A stretch of DNA of 64,000 nt from contig NZ_JXXU01000047.1 in the NCBI RefSeq assembly GCF_000967495.1, forward strand, positions 81,910 to 145,909, written 5' to 3'. The notes beneath the pieces are model-generated. The model saw only the letters and a list, made by a program, of their open reading frames with translations. It did no database searches and was not told where the DNA came from. Below, piece after piece: positions 54,361 through 62,543 of this stretch (positions within the stretch are counted from its first letter, which is position 1; the number at the start of each line of letters is the position of its first letter). A program made the position numbers and the translations under genes. This DNA is from Vibrio neptunius (GTDB lineage Bacteria; Pseudomonadota; Gammaproteobacteria; Enterobacterales; Vibrionaceae).

Positions 54361-55098
54361 ATGTCAACAACTGCGGATTATGACTCAATAGGGAAGCTAT
54401 TTGGCGAATTTACTAAATCAGCAGCGCAGCGTGAGATTGAAGTTCGAACAATAATGTCAATGGTGGGAAATGTTGATGGACTGGACGTATTAGATGCGGC
54501 ATGTGGTTATGGCTTCTTTGCGAATAGGTTTTATCAGATGGGGGCGAGAAAAGTCGTCGGCATCGATATTTCTGAAACCATGATTGAGTTGGCTCAAGGG
54601 TATGCAGATACCAATCAACGCGATATTACCTATCATGTACGCAATGCGGCAGAAATGGAAAAGTTAGGTGAATTCGACTTGGTCAATGCGGCGTGGCTTT
54701 TTAACTATGCGAACTCTCTTGAACAGCTTAAAGCGATGTTCAAAAACGTAGCCAATAACTTAAAGCCGGGTTGTAAACTTGTTGCGTATACAGTGGATCC
54801 TAATTTTTCTCTTGGTGAAGGTAACTTTGAGCGCTACGGGGTCAATGTCAAAACAGAGGAGGTTTGGCAGCAAGGCTATAAACACACGGCTGAGTTCGTC
54901 ACGACACCACCGAGCCCATTTACATTCTTCCGCTGGAGCCAGTCCGATTATGAGCAGGCGATCAAAGAAGCGGGATTTAGCGACTTTTACTGGCAGAAGC
55001 CATTACTTCAAGAGCAAGATGTTGCTAATCGTCCTGAAGGCTTTTGGGATACCTTCCAAAGTAACTGCCTGCAGACTGGCTTAGTTTGTATTTTATAA
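54361..55098 (+). CDS. SAM-dependent methyltransferase, ToxA-like
   Basis: A 245-aa class I methyltransferase. Motif I is LDAACGYGFFANRF near residue 42, motif II is VVGIDISETMIELAQ, then DLVNAAWLFNYA and a C-terminal substrate cap (PSPFTFFRWSQSDYEQAIKEAGF). In Burkholderia glumae the gene with this neighbourhood, toxA, encodes a methyltransferase that adds the two N-methyl groups in the last steps of toxoflavin synthesis. The cluster context (GTP cyclohydrolase II, WD40, SUMF1, RibD) supports that role. First gene of the operon; RBS GAGGAG. Confidence 0.8.
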   Translation: MSTTADYDSIGKLFGEFTKSAAQREIEVRTIMSMVGNVDGLDVLDAACGYGFFANRFYQMGARKVVGIDISETMIELAQGYADTNQRDITYHVRNAAEMEKLGEFDLVNAAWLFNYANSLEQLKAMFKNVANNLKPGCKLVAYTVDPNFSLGEGNFERYGVNVKTEEVWQQGYKHTAEFVTTPPSPFTFFRWSQSDYEQAIKEAGFSDFYWQKPLLQEQDVANRPEGFWDTFQSNCLQTGLVCIL

Positions 55099-55113
55099 TT
55101 TGGAAATAGAGTT

Positions 55114-56121
55114 ATGAAGTACAACGAAGATTATTACACCCCAGCACTGAGTGCAACGGCTTGTCCTGAAATGACCGATAGAGAACTCCTCGGTTATCCA
55201 GAACATTTCACCCCATTGCGTGAGTTCGTTTTTAACGAGGAAATTCGTTCACTATTAAAGGATAAAACACCGCAGCAACTGGCGGAAATCCTAGAAAGCA
55301 AAGATGCTGCCATTGATGTTCGATATTTTGCTGGTCAACAACTTTGTTACCAGGGTGACTCACGACTGGATACGTTCAATCCTGAAATGTGTGACGTCGC
55401 CGGTGGTCAGGTTTCTGTTGGGCTTGATGAGCAGCAAGTTGATCAGGTAATGGTGTGCTGTGAGCATCTCAAACTTGAGAGAATATGGATAGAGAAAGAA
55501 ACCCCTCGCCATTCAATTTCTCTGCGTGATTTTCGCATCGGAAAATACCCAATTACTAACCAAGAGTACAAAGCGTTTCTTTGCGACACTGAAGAGCAAC
55601 GAATCCCTAAGCATTGGTTTTTAGGCCGTTATCCGCAGGAGTGTGCTAATCACCCGGTGACGGGAATTAGTGTTGAAGATGCGGAAAGTTATATTCAATG
55701 GCTCAATCGAAAAACAGGCCGTGAGTTTCGCTTACCGACGGAATTTGAATGGGAATATGCGGCAGCAGGCCCAAACAACTATCAGTATCCCTGGGGCAAT
55801 GAGTTCCTAGCTGACCACTGTAACACGGCAGAGTTTGGGGTGCTGACCACAACGCCTGTTGGCTTGTTTAGTCACGCTGCTTCCCCGTTTGGTTGTATGG
55901 ACATGGCAGGCAATGTTGAAGAGTTTGTTGCTGATGACTATGCCCCATATCCGGGCGCTGACTTTATTGAAGACGATCTCGTTACCAAATTAGGTTGCCA
56001 CCGAATTGCGCGTGGTGGCAGTTTTTCACGCTTTAGAGACTTAACTAGAAATACCCGCCGCCACGGAGCCTTTCCAAGGGATATCTACGTGATGGGATTT
56101 AGATTGGCAGAGGATGCATAA
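55114..56121 (+). CDS. SUMF1-fold protein, ToxD-like
   Basis: A 335-aa protein whose C-terminal ~230 residues have the formylglycine-generating-enzyme/EgtB-type SUMF1 fold: FRIGKYPITNQEYKAFL, RLPTEFEWEYAAAG, YPWGNEF, FGCMDMAGNVEEFVADDY and IARGGSFSRF...GFRLAED. The copper-binding Cys pair of true formylglycine-generating enzymes is missing at the usual place (GGSFSRFRDLTRNTRR), so sulfatase maturation is unlikely. The N-terminal ~100 residues are helical. ToxD of toxoflavin clusters has this fold. It lies 15 nt after toxA. Confidence 0.78.
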   Translation: MKYNEDYYTPALSATACPEMTDRELLGYPEHFTPLREFVFNEEIRSLLKDKTPQQLAEILESKDAAIDVRYFAGQQLCYQGDSRLDTFNPEMCDVAGGQVSVGLDEQQVDQVMVCCEHLKLERIWIEKETPRHSISLRDFRIGKYPITNQEYKAFLCDTEEQRIPKHWFLGRYPQECANHPVTGISVEDAESYIQWLNRKTGREFRLPTEFEWEYAAAGPNNYQYPWGNEFLADHCNTAEFGVLTTTPVGLFSHAASPFGCMDMAGNVEEFVADDYAPYPGADFIEDDLVTKLGCHRIARGGSFSRFRDLTRNTRRHGAFPRDIYVMGFRLAEDA

Positions 56122-56123
56122 CA

Positions 56124-56726
56124 ATGAATACGAACAAACTTGAAGTAAAAACGTCAGTGCTTATCCCTATGGGAAGTGAAAACAAGAAAGGTCTTTTCCA
56201 TTCGTTCTCAGGCGAAAAGTGGAATGAAGAACACTTTGCGGTGGTATTTGGTGAGTTAGCCACAGACACAGTGCCAGTCATTCGGATTCACTCTGAATGT
56301 TTGACTGGTGATGTTTTTGCGTCACAACGTTGTGATTGTGGACCCCAACTTAATGAAGCGGTAGAAAAGATCAGCCAAGAGGGCGGTGTATTACTCTATC
56401 TTCGTCAAGAAGGGCGAGGTATTGGGCTTTACTCAAAGTTTGATGCTTACCGCCTCCAAGATATGGGTTTGGACACATTTGAGGCAAATACTCATCTCCA
56501 ATTGCCTGAAGACGATCGTGATTTTTCCGATGCAGTAAGAATGCTGGAAGCGCTCAATGTTTCTCAGTGTCGAGTGATCACTAATAACCCTGAAAAGGTG
56601 GCAACACTCAAAGCGTTAGGGATCGACGTGATTGAGGTTATCCCTTCAGGTATCTATCTAACAGAACACAATCACAAATATCTAAAATCAAAAGCCGATA
56701 AAAAAAATCACTCCATCGCGCTGTAA
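56124..56726 (+). CDS. GTP cyclohydrolase II, ToxB-like
   Basis: A 200-aa enzyme that opens the imidazole ring of GTP to give 2,5-diamino-6-ribosylamino-pyrimidinone phosphate. It is RibA-like: zinc ligands C59, C70 and C72 (CLTGDVFASQRCDC), RQEGRGIGLY, the EDDRDFS segment with the catalytic Arg, and TNNPEKV. It is not fused to RibB and is not in a riboflavin operon. In this cluster it fits ToxB, which supplies the pyrimidine precursor of the azapteridine ring. The start is 2 nt after the SUMF1 stop. Confidence 0.88.
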   Translation: MNTNKLEVKTSVLIPMGSENKKGLFHSFSGEKWNEEHFAVVFGELATDTVPVIRIHSECLTGDVFASQRCDCGPQLNEAVEKISQEGGVLLYLRQEGRGIGLYSKFDAYRLQDMGLDTFEANTHLQLPEDDRDFSDAVRMLEALNVSQCRVITNNPEKVATLKALGIDVIEVIPSGIYLTEHNHKYLKSKADKKNHSIAL

Positions 56727-56743
56727 ACATAAGGACAATGACA

Positions 56744-58414
56744 ATGAAACATACTTCTTCAATCAGCGGGATCGCGAGCTTTAAGGATAAATTTATCGCA
56801 ACGGCGGGTTATGACAACCGTGTGATTTTGTGGAATGCACTAGACAATACACCGATTAATCAAGTGAACCATGATCATCTTGCCAATCAGTGCAGCTTTA
56901 GTGGAGATGGACAATACCTGGTGAGTTCAAGCAGTGACTATAGTGCTCGCATCTGGCAACTGCCTGACTTAAGGTTGAAAACAGTGCTTTATGGTCACAC
57001 TGATGACGTAGAAATGTCGCAGTTTTCGCCAGATAGCCGTTTAGTGGCGACATGTTCTCGTGACCATACCATTCGGGTTTTTGATCTCAATGGCGAGACG
57101 CGCCAGGTTATGCGTGGACATGAAGCTGATGTTATTTCTGTAAGTTGGTCAGCCTGTGGGTCGTCTTTGATTTCAAGTAGCGATGACGGAACCATTCGTA
57201 CTTGGGATGTGGACTCCGGACAACAGCTTGCTTGTATCGATTTGGGTGGCGTCGAGACCGATACCATTGCGTTAAGCCGTGACGGAAAGATTTTTGCCGG
57301 TGATGATGAAGGCCGATTAACGGTCATCGATGGCGAACAAAAAACACACATTAATGCACATAAAGCCGGTGTAAAGCGTGTGGTATGGGACGAATCAAGT
57401 CGCAAGCTCATCAGTTTGAGTTATGACCGAAGTGCGATTATTTGGCAACTGGTGGATGGGCAATTAGTACAGCAGTCGCAAACAGACTTACCAAGTATTG
57501 TCTGGCCTCGTAGCTGCGCATTCCTAGGATCTGATCGCGTAGTTTTTGTCACGTTTGGTTCAACTTATGCGATATGGAATTACGCAGACGATGAGTGGTT
57601 GACGGAGCATATCGATGACTCAACCAGCTTGAATGCCGTATCAAGTATTGAAGGTCGCCTCTACGCGATTGGAGATGCAGGGAAACTGTCCATAGACGGC
57701 AATCCAGTTCAAGAGATGGGTAGCTTGTGTAACTTCCTACAACCATTTGGTGAATACCTACTGTCTGGTGGGCAAATGGGTAAAGTTTTTGACGCAAAAA
57801 CAGGCAAACTGATCCACCAGCATCACTCGCCTCTAAACTGCTGTGCAACATTTTCACGTCAAGGTGTTGAGTTCGCGGTGATAGGTACCTACACCGGAGA
57901 GGGGTTGCTATTTAATCTCGATAACAGTGGCGCGATTGCTTACTACGGGACGCTGTCCATGCACGACAATGCGATAAAAGGGTTGTCAGCCAACGGAGAT
58001 ACGATCTTTAGCGTATGTGCTACGGGTGCTGCGGCATACCACGACATTGAATCTTTTGAGCTTTCCAGTTATCTGCCAGAAGCGCATGAGAAAATCTCCA
58101 ACGCTTGTGTGGCGTTTGGCAAACAGTATGCGAGTGTCGGACGGGATCTCAAGTTAACGCTTTGGATTGACGGAGAACCACAGCGCTATAGCAGCCCGCA
58201 TATGAACTCAATAAAGTGTATCGCCAGCAGTGAAGATGAAAGATATCTCGCTACAGGCAGCTATGGGGGTAGCGTAGCGGTATTTGATACGGTTGAACGC
58301 AAATGGGCGCCTTTAACTAAACCAACAACCAGCGGTATTTCGAGCTTGATTTATTGCAATGACAAACAATCATTTGTTGCGAGTTCTTATGATGGACAAG
58401 CTTACGTTATCTAA
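56744..58414 (+). CDS. WD40-repeat protein, ToxC-like
   Basis: A 556-aa soluble protein of about 10-12 WD40-type blades, probably a double propeller. Clear repeats are FATAGYDNRVILWNAL-like text at the start, SSSSDYSARIWQL, CSRDHTIRVFDL, SSSDDGTIRTWDV, SYDRSAIIWQL and late TGSYGGSVAVFDT. No signal peptide or fused enzyme. ToxC in toxoflavin clusters is also a WD-repeat protein with an unresolved role. The ATG at 56744 has AAGGA 8 nt upstream; 56738 is also possible. Confidence 0.8.
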   Translation: MKHTSSISGIASFKDKFIATAGYDNRVILWNALDNTPINQVNHDHLANQCSFSGDGQYLVSSSSDYSARIWQLPDLRLKTVLYGHTDDVEMSQFSPDSRLVATCSRDHTIRVFDLNGETRQVMRGHEADVISVSWSACGSSLISSSDDGTIRTWDVDSGQQLACIDLGGVETDTIALSRDGKIFAGDDEGRLTVIDGEQKTHINAHKAGVKRVVWDESSRKLISLSYDRSAIIWQLVDGQLVQQSQTDLPSIVWPRSCAFLGSDRVVFVTFGSTYAIWNYADDEWLTEHIDDSTSLNAVSSIEGRLYAIGDAGKLSIDGNPVQEMGSLCNFLQPFGEYLLSGGQMGKVFDAKTGKLIHQHHSPLNCCATFSRQGVEFAVIGTYTGEGLLFNLDNSGAIAYYGTLSMHDNAIKGLSANGDTIFSVCATGAAAYHDIESFELSSYLPEAHEKISNACVAFGKQYASVGRDLKLTLWIDGEPQRYSSPHMNSIKCIASSEDERYLATGSYGGSVAVFDTVERKWAPLTKPTTSGISSLIYCNDKQSFVASSYDGQAYVI

Positions 58415-58422
58415 TCACTATC

Positions 58423-58445
58423 AGGCTGCCTCTGGCAGCCTTTCT
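58423..58445 (+). terminator. Weak terminator after toxC-like gene
   Basis: AGGCTGCC / GGCAGCCT hairpin followed by TTTCTCCCTT. The T-run is poor, so read-through into the exporter gene is possible. Confidence 0.5.
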
Positions 58446-58476
58446 CCCTTGATTAGAGTCATATTATTTAATTGAA

Positions 58477-58497
58477 ATTATTCGTCTAACGAATAAT
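58477..58497. promoter_or_regulatory. Palindrome upstream of exporter gene (LysR-type site candidate)
   Basis: ATTATTCGT and ACGAATAAT are perfect arms around CTA. The inner TTCG-N5-CGAA has the T-N11-A form of LysR-family binding sites. It lies 79 bp before the exporter ATG and 1.35 kb before the LysR gene of the same unit. Confidence 0.5.
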
Positions 58498-58576
58498 AAA
58501 GATATTTTATTAGAATTTCATAAATGAAACTAATCATGTAACAATAAAATCAAATAAAGTTATCAAGGGGAGCAAT

Positions 58577-59107
58577 ATGTCGTATAACTTTTCAATGACT
58601 CTGGTGCTTTTTTCACTGATTGCTGTTATTGCTGGTGCATTAGTGCCTTTTCAGGCCGGGAGTAACGCATTTCTTGGTAAAGAGCTAGGGCATCCTTTAT
58701 GGGCGACAGTGGTGTCGCTTGTTATCAGTTTGTCTGTGGTATTACCGATTTTAATCGCATTGAAAGTGCCAGCTATGAAGGTTGACACTATAGGCAGCTT
58801 ACCTTGGTGGGCTTGGTTTGGTGGGGTCGCTGGTGTTATCTACATCACAGCAGCGTTAGTCCTAACACCAAAGCTAGGTGCGACAACCTTTATTGTTTGT
58901 GTCATTACTGGGCAAGTCATTATTTCACTATTTATTGATCATTTTGGCTTAATGGGCTTACCAGCAAAAGAGATGAACTTAGGCCGAATAATGGGCGTTT
59001 TACTCATTATATTAGGAATGGCACTGGTGCAGTATTTTACGCTAGAAAAGCCAACACTCTCAGCCAAGGTTGAACATAAGACACAAGAAATATCAATTGC
59101 GGAATAA
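58577..59107 (+). CDS. DMT-family transporter (DUF606/YdcZ type)
   Basis: A 176-aa, five-helix inner-membrane protein of the DUF606 half-size drug/metabolite transporter group: VPFQAGSNAFLGKELGHPLWATVVSLVISL, LPWWAWFGGVAGVIYITAALVLTPKLGATTF and GRIMGVLLIILGMALV. Such proteins probably work as dimers. In this cluster it is a candidate exporter for the azapteridine, taking the place of the RND pump (toxFGHI) of Burkholderia; this is inference from position. RBS AAGGGGAG. Confidence 0.75.
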   Translation: MSYNFSMTLVLFSLIAVIAGALVPFQAGSNAFLGKELGHPLWATVVSLVISLSVVLPILIALKVPAMKVDTIGSLPWWAWFGGVAGVIYITAALVLTPKLGATTFIVCVITGQVIISLFIDHFGLMGLPAKEMNLGRIMGVLLIILGMALVQYFTLEKPTLSAKVEHKTQEISIAE

Positions 59108-59124
59108 AACAAGTAGGGATAACG

Positions 59125-59727
59125 ATGAACAATCAATTTTTATCAATTTTAGAGAAAAGACGTTCTATTTATAGCTTAGGAAACAACGTTACTCTGGCTA
59201 AGGATTACATTTCAGAGCTTATCAACCATGCCGTCAAGCTGACACCCTCTGCGTTTCACTCTCAAAGTACGCGTGTGGTGGTGTTATTTGGCGATCACCA
59301 TTTAAGACATTGGGCATTAGTGAAACACGAGTTAGGAAAATTGCTGACGGCAAGTGAACTCGATAGCAGTGCGTCGAAAATTGATGCTTGTTTTGCTTCT
59401 GGTTTTGGTACGGTATTGTTTTTTGAAGACACCGAGGTGATTAAAGAGCTTGAGCAAGCTTATCCTCTGTATGCAGACAACTTTGAAAAATGGTCTGAAC
59501 AGGCGAATGGAATGGCGCAGTTAACGGTTTGGACGGCACTTGCTGAAGAGAATCTTGGTGCGACACTGCAGCACTACAACCCATTGATTGACACCGCAGT
59601 AGCTAATGAGTGGCAGTTACCTAAAAGCTGGAAGCTTATCGCCCAAATGCCATTTGGTACGATAGAAAACCAGCCTGACGATAAAGAGTTCATTTCTGAT
59701 CTGCAACGACAGCTTGTGTTTGAATAA
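59125..59727 (+). CDS. Nitroreductase-family protein (FRM2-like)
   Basis: A 200-aa FMN-dependent nitroreductase-fold protein: ILEKRRSIYSL (FMN phosphate), the LTPSAFHSQSTRVVVLFG segment and a C-terminal MPFGTIE. It resembles the Frm2/Hbn1 and E. coli-type small nitroreductases. Next to a cluster for a redox-cycling product it could act in the oxidation state of the product or in self-protection, or be a passenger. It starts 17 nt after the exporter stop and is co-transcribed. Confidence 0.78.
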   Translation: MNNQFLSILEKRRSIYSLGNNVTLAKDYISELINHAVKLTPSAFHSQSTRVVVLFGDHHLRHWALVKHELGKLLTASELDSSASKIDACFASGFGTVLFFEDTEVIKELEQAYPLYADNFEKWSEQANGMAQLTVWTALAEENLGATLQHYNPLIDTAVANEWQLPKSWKLIAQMPFGTIENQPDDKEFISDLQRQLVFE

Positions 59728-59849
59728 ACTCCATACGAGCTAGGGCTGTCGGTTCTAGCTCATAAACTCACCTAGAAGACTTTACCGAATATAGGTTTGT
59801 CTAGAAATTTATATTCTGTACAATGAGTTAAGTTATCGTTGTCATCCAA

Positions 59850-60773
59850 ATGCATAATATGAACTACCTAAGACGAGTCGATCTTAATCACTTGGTTACC
59901 TTACAGGCATTGTTGTCTGAAAAACACATTTCACGGGCAGCGGTAAGGCTGAATAAAAGCCAGCCTGCAGTGAGTCACTCGTTGGCCTATCTAAGAAAAA
60001 CATTTGATGATCCTTTACTGATTAGGAAGTCTGGCAAACTTGAGCTCACGCCTAAAGCAGAGGAGCTTTTGAAACCGTTAGACGAAGCGCTCTCTCAGTT
60101 GACGACACTCTTTGAACCGCCGGAGTTTGACCCTAATCTGGCCAGTCGTACTTTCCGCGTTGCGATGTCGGACTACGGTGCGAAAGTGATCTTGCCTGAA
60201 CTGTCTCGACAAATTAGAGCCATAGCCCCCAATATTAAGCTGGTTGTGACACAAGGCAGCAGAGATGCAATGATCGCTAGTGTTATTGATGGGGAAACCG
60301 ATCTTGCGTTTGGCGTATTTCCTGAAATAGGTCAAGAGCTGCAAGTCGAAACGCTATTCAATGAAGAGTTTGTCTGTGTCGCCGACAGTTCAACGATACC
60401 CGAGTGTGGTTATTTAGATTTAGCCGCTTGGTTGGCGCGATCTCATCTGCTGGTGGCGTTGAGAGAAGGGACTGATAACGAAATTGAACAGTCACTCAAC
60501 AAAATAGGCCACAAACGAAACATCAGTATGATCTTGCCGCACTGGAGAACAGCCGGTGAGTTAGTGGTCGGCACGGATCTTATCCTAACGGTCGCAGCCA
60601 GAGCATTGGAATCGGTCGATAGTAATCAACAGCTGACGGTTTTTCGGCCACCTTTCCACATTGACACCTTTGACTTCGATATGATTTGGCACCGTAGAAA
60701 AGCGACGGACCCGGCTCATATTTGGTTGAGAAAAATGATCAGTAGAGTACTCAACTCAACTGAAAATAAATAA
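59850..60773 (+). CDS. LysR-family regulator, ToxR-like position
   Basis: A 307-aa LTTR: N-terminal HTH (LNHLVTLQALLSEKHISRAAVRLNKSQPAVSHSLAYLRKTFDDPLLIR) and a substrate-binding-like effector domain. In B. glumae the tox operon is activated by the LTTR ToxR with toxoflavin as co-inducer; this gene is the natural counterpart. It is the last + strand gene of the exporter-nitroreductase unit (122-nt gap) and faces the ribD-like gene. ATG at 59850 or 59859. Confidence 0.85.
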   Translation: MHNMNYLRRVDLNHLVTLQALLSEKHISRAAVRLNKSQPAVSHSLAYLRKTFDDPLLIRKSGKLELTPKAEELLKPLDEALSQLTTLFEPPEFDPNLASRTFRVAMSDYGAKVILPELSRQIRAIAPNIKLVVTQGSRDAMIASVIDGETDLAFGVFPEIGQELQVETLFNEEFVCVADSSTIPECGYLDLAAWLARSHLLVALREGTDNEIEQSLNKIGHKRNISMILPHWRTAGELVVGTDLILTVAARALESVDSNQQLTVFRPPFHIDTFDFDMIWHRRKATDPAHIWLRKMISRVLNSTENK

Positions 60774-60836
60774 AACACTCCCACTCTGGTGCTCCATCAC
60801 TATTTTTATATGAAGCACCATCCTCGTCTCAAATGA

Positions 60837-61931
60837 TCAGTCGATATTAAATTTATAAGTTAATTTAATATCACTTTCGATATTTTCTATTTTATCAAGC
60901 TGTAGAATTGGTGCGGCAGAAAGTGCTGTTATTTTACATGTAAATAATTCTATCGCATCGTGACCGAGTAATATAGGTGCTTGGTAGATGACTATTTCAT
61001 TTAACATATTCGATTGAATAAACTCTGATATTAGCGTCGGCCCTGACTCGACCAAAATGTTGTGATAGTCAGTGTTTGCTAACCACTGTTTAACGTCGCT
61101 TAAACAGACCTTGTCTTCACAATGCTCAACCTTGATCACTGTAACGCCAAGGTCAGTCAGCCGCTTTTCTTTCTCTGGTTGTGCAGAGAGAGATGTGGTT
61201 AGAACCATCACTTTTCTGTCGCAGTGTTGTGTGATGACCCGTGAGTCTATTGGAAGACTCAGTTTGGAATCGAGAATAATAATGTCAGGTTGCTTGATAT
61301 GCTCTGTTTCGAACCGTGCAATCAGCAATGGGTCGTCGGCAAGCATGCTATCAATGTCGGTAATAACAGCACAACTTTCTGCACGTAGCCGCATCGCATC
61401 GTGGCGGGACTTATCATTGATAAGCCCAAGTCTGTGGCCATTTTTTAATCCCACTTTACCATCTAGACTCGCGGCCACCTTGGCTACAACCCGTGGCGGT
61501 AAGCCTTGCATTCTGCGTATATAGCCTTCATTGAGTTGGAGCGCTTCTTCTTCACAACATCCTACTTCTACTGCAATTCCGGCTTCTTGTATCGCTTTTA
61601 CACCTCTGCCCGCCACTTTAGGGTTGGGGTCTAGCATTGCGACAACAACCTTACTCGGTTTAGCGCTAATAAGAAGGTTACAGCAAGGAGGTGTACGCCC
61701 AAAGTGAGAGCAAGGCTCTAGAGTGACATAAATAGTGGTGCCCTCGTATTGAGCAAGGTCGCCTTTTAGCGCATTGACCTCTGCATGTGCACTTCCTGCA
61801 ACTTGATGGAATCCGGTCGCGATGACTTGCTCATTCTTAACCACCACGCAACCGACTCTTGGGTTCGGGGTTGTCGACATGCAGCCTTTTCTCGCCTGCT
61901 GTAACGCCAATTGCATATATTTATTATGCAT
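60837..61931 (-). CDS. RibD-type deaminase/reductase, ToxE-like
   Basis: A 364-aa protein with an N-terminal cytidine-deaminase-fold domain (zinc site HAEVNAL with the catalytic Glu, and EPCSHFGRTPPCCNLL) and a C-terminal RibD reductase domain (VAKVAASLDGKVGL, LRAESCAV, ESGPTLISEF). It follows GTP cyclohydrolase II in making the diamino/ribitylamino pyrimidine. Compared with riboflavin RibD, the reductase NADPH region reads TDIDSMLADDP instead of TxxxTVLADDP, and the QWIT segment reads LGLIN. In this cluster it corresponds to ToxE. It is convergent with LysR. Confidence 0.8.
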   Translation of the reverse strand: MHNKYMQLALQQARKGCMSTTPNPRVGCVVVKNEQVIATGFHQVAGSAHAEVNALKGDLAQYEGTTIYVTLEPCSHFGRTPPCCNLLISAKPSKVVVAMLDPNPKVAGRGVKAIQEAGIAVEVGCCEEEALQLNEGYIRRMQGLPPRVVAKVAASLDGKVGLKNGHRLGLINDKSRHDAMRLRAESCAVITDIDSMLADDPLLIARFETEHIKQPDIIILDSKLSLPIDSRVITQHCDRKVMVLTTSLSAQPEKEKRLTDLGVTVIKVEHCEDKVCLSDVKQWLANTDYHNILVESGPTLISEFIQSNMLNEIVIYQAPILLGHDAIELFTCKITALSAAPILQLDKIENIESDIKLTYKFNID

Positions 61932-62174
61932 TCTAACCTTGCCTTTAATAACTTTATATAATTATCAAATGTTATCATGTTAGATAAATTTAAATAGTTA
62001 ATAATTCACGAACAAGTTGACGCAGTTCAAAAGGTAATGCTTAGTGATAAATAAATATATCAATTTATTATTGTAGTGGAATAAATATATCAAGAATATA
62101 AGGGTTAGGTTTGCCATTTATTAATAAATAACACTTTATTTATTAATTTGTAAATATTGGTAATGCAAAAATAG
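61932..62174. other. AT-rich intergenic region upstream of ribD-like gene
   Basis: Very AT-rich DNA holding the ribD-like promoter (on the complement, TTTGATAATTATATAAAG lies about 20-40 bp before the start). No gene seen up to the decayed ORF at 62175. Confidence 0.3.
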
Positions 62175-62449
62175 TTGACGAAAAATATATTAGATCTTTT
62201 AACTTCTTTAAGTCCAAAGTCGGGCGGAGCTAGTGGGGGCTGTATTGAAGAAAGCGAATCAACTCAACCAGAAGCTAACGATCACATTGTGAACGTATAC
62301 CTAGGGTTATTGACATTGTCTTCTTCCCCGATGATGACGATTCAGACAAGGAGGGAAAGTCGAAGAAGACCTATGGGGGGGAGGGGTTGCTAAGAAAAGT
62401 GCCTTTAGAGCCCCTTAGCCATTTACGACTAGGTGAAGTATCCGATTAA
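62175..62449 (+). pseudogene. Possibly frameshifted small gene
   Basis: A reading frame from a TTG at 62175 gives LLTSLSPKSGGASGGCIEES... and ends in low-quality Arg-rich text. After about 62295 a different frame gives better protein-like text (VIDIVFFPDDDDSDKEGKSK, then GGEGLLRKVPLEPLSHLRLG) to a stop near 62449. One frameshift near 62285-62300 would join them into a ~90-residue protein. I do not recognise the family, and no good ribosome-binding site is visible. Confidence 0.3.
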
Positions 62450-62543
62450 CTTGCCTATTGCCTCAATTTTCACTTTTTATACACATACGCTTTATGTATT
62501 CGTGCATAGTAAGTCATTCGTCATAACAATTAAGGATGATTGC

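Noticed and set aside
56124..56726. Reading ribA/ribD as an ordinary riboflavin supply locus
   Set aside because: ribB, ribE and ribH are absent, no FMN riboswitch was seen, and the neighbours (methyltransferase, WD40, SUMF1) fit an azapteridine pathway much better.
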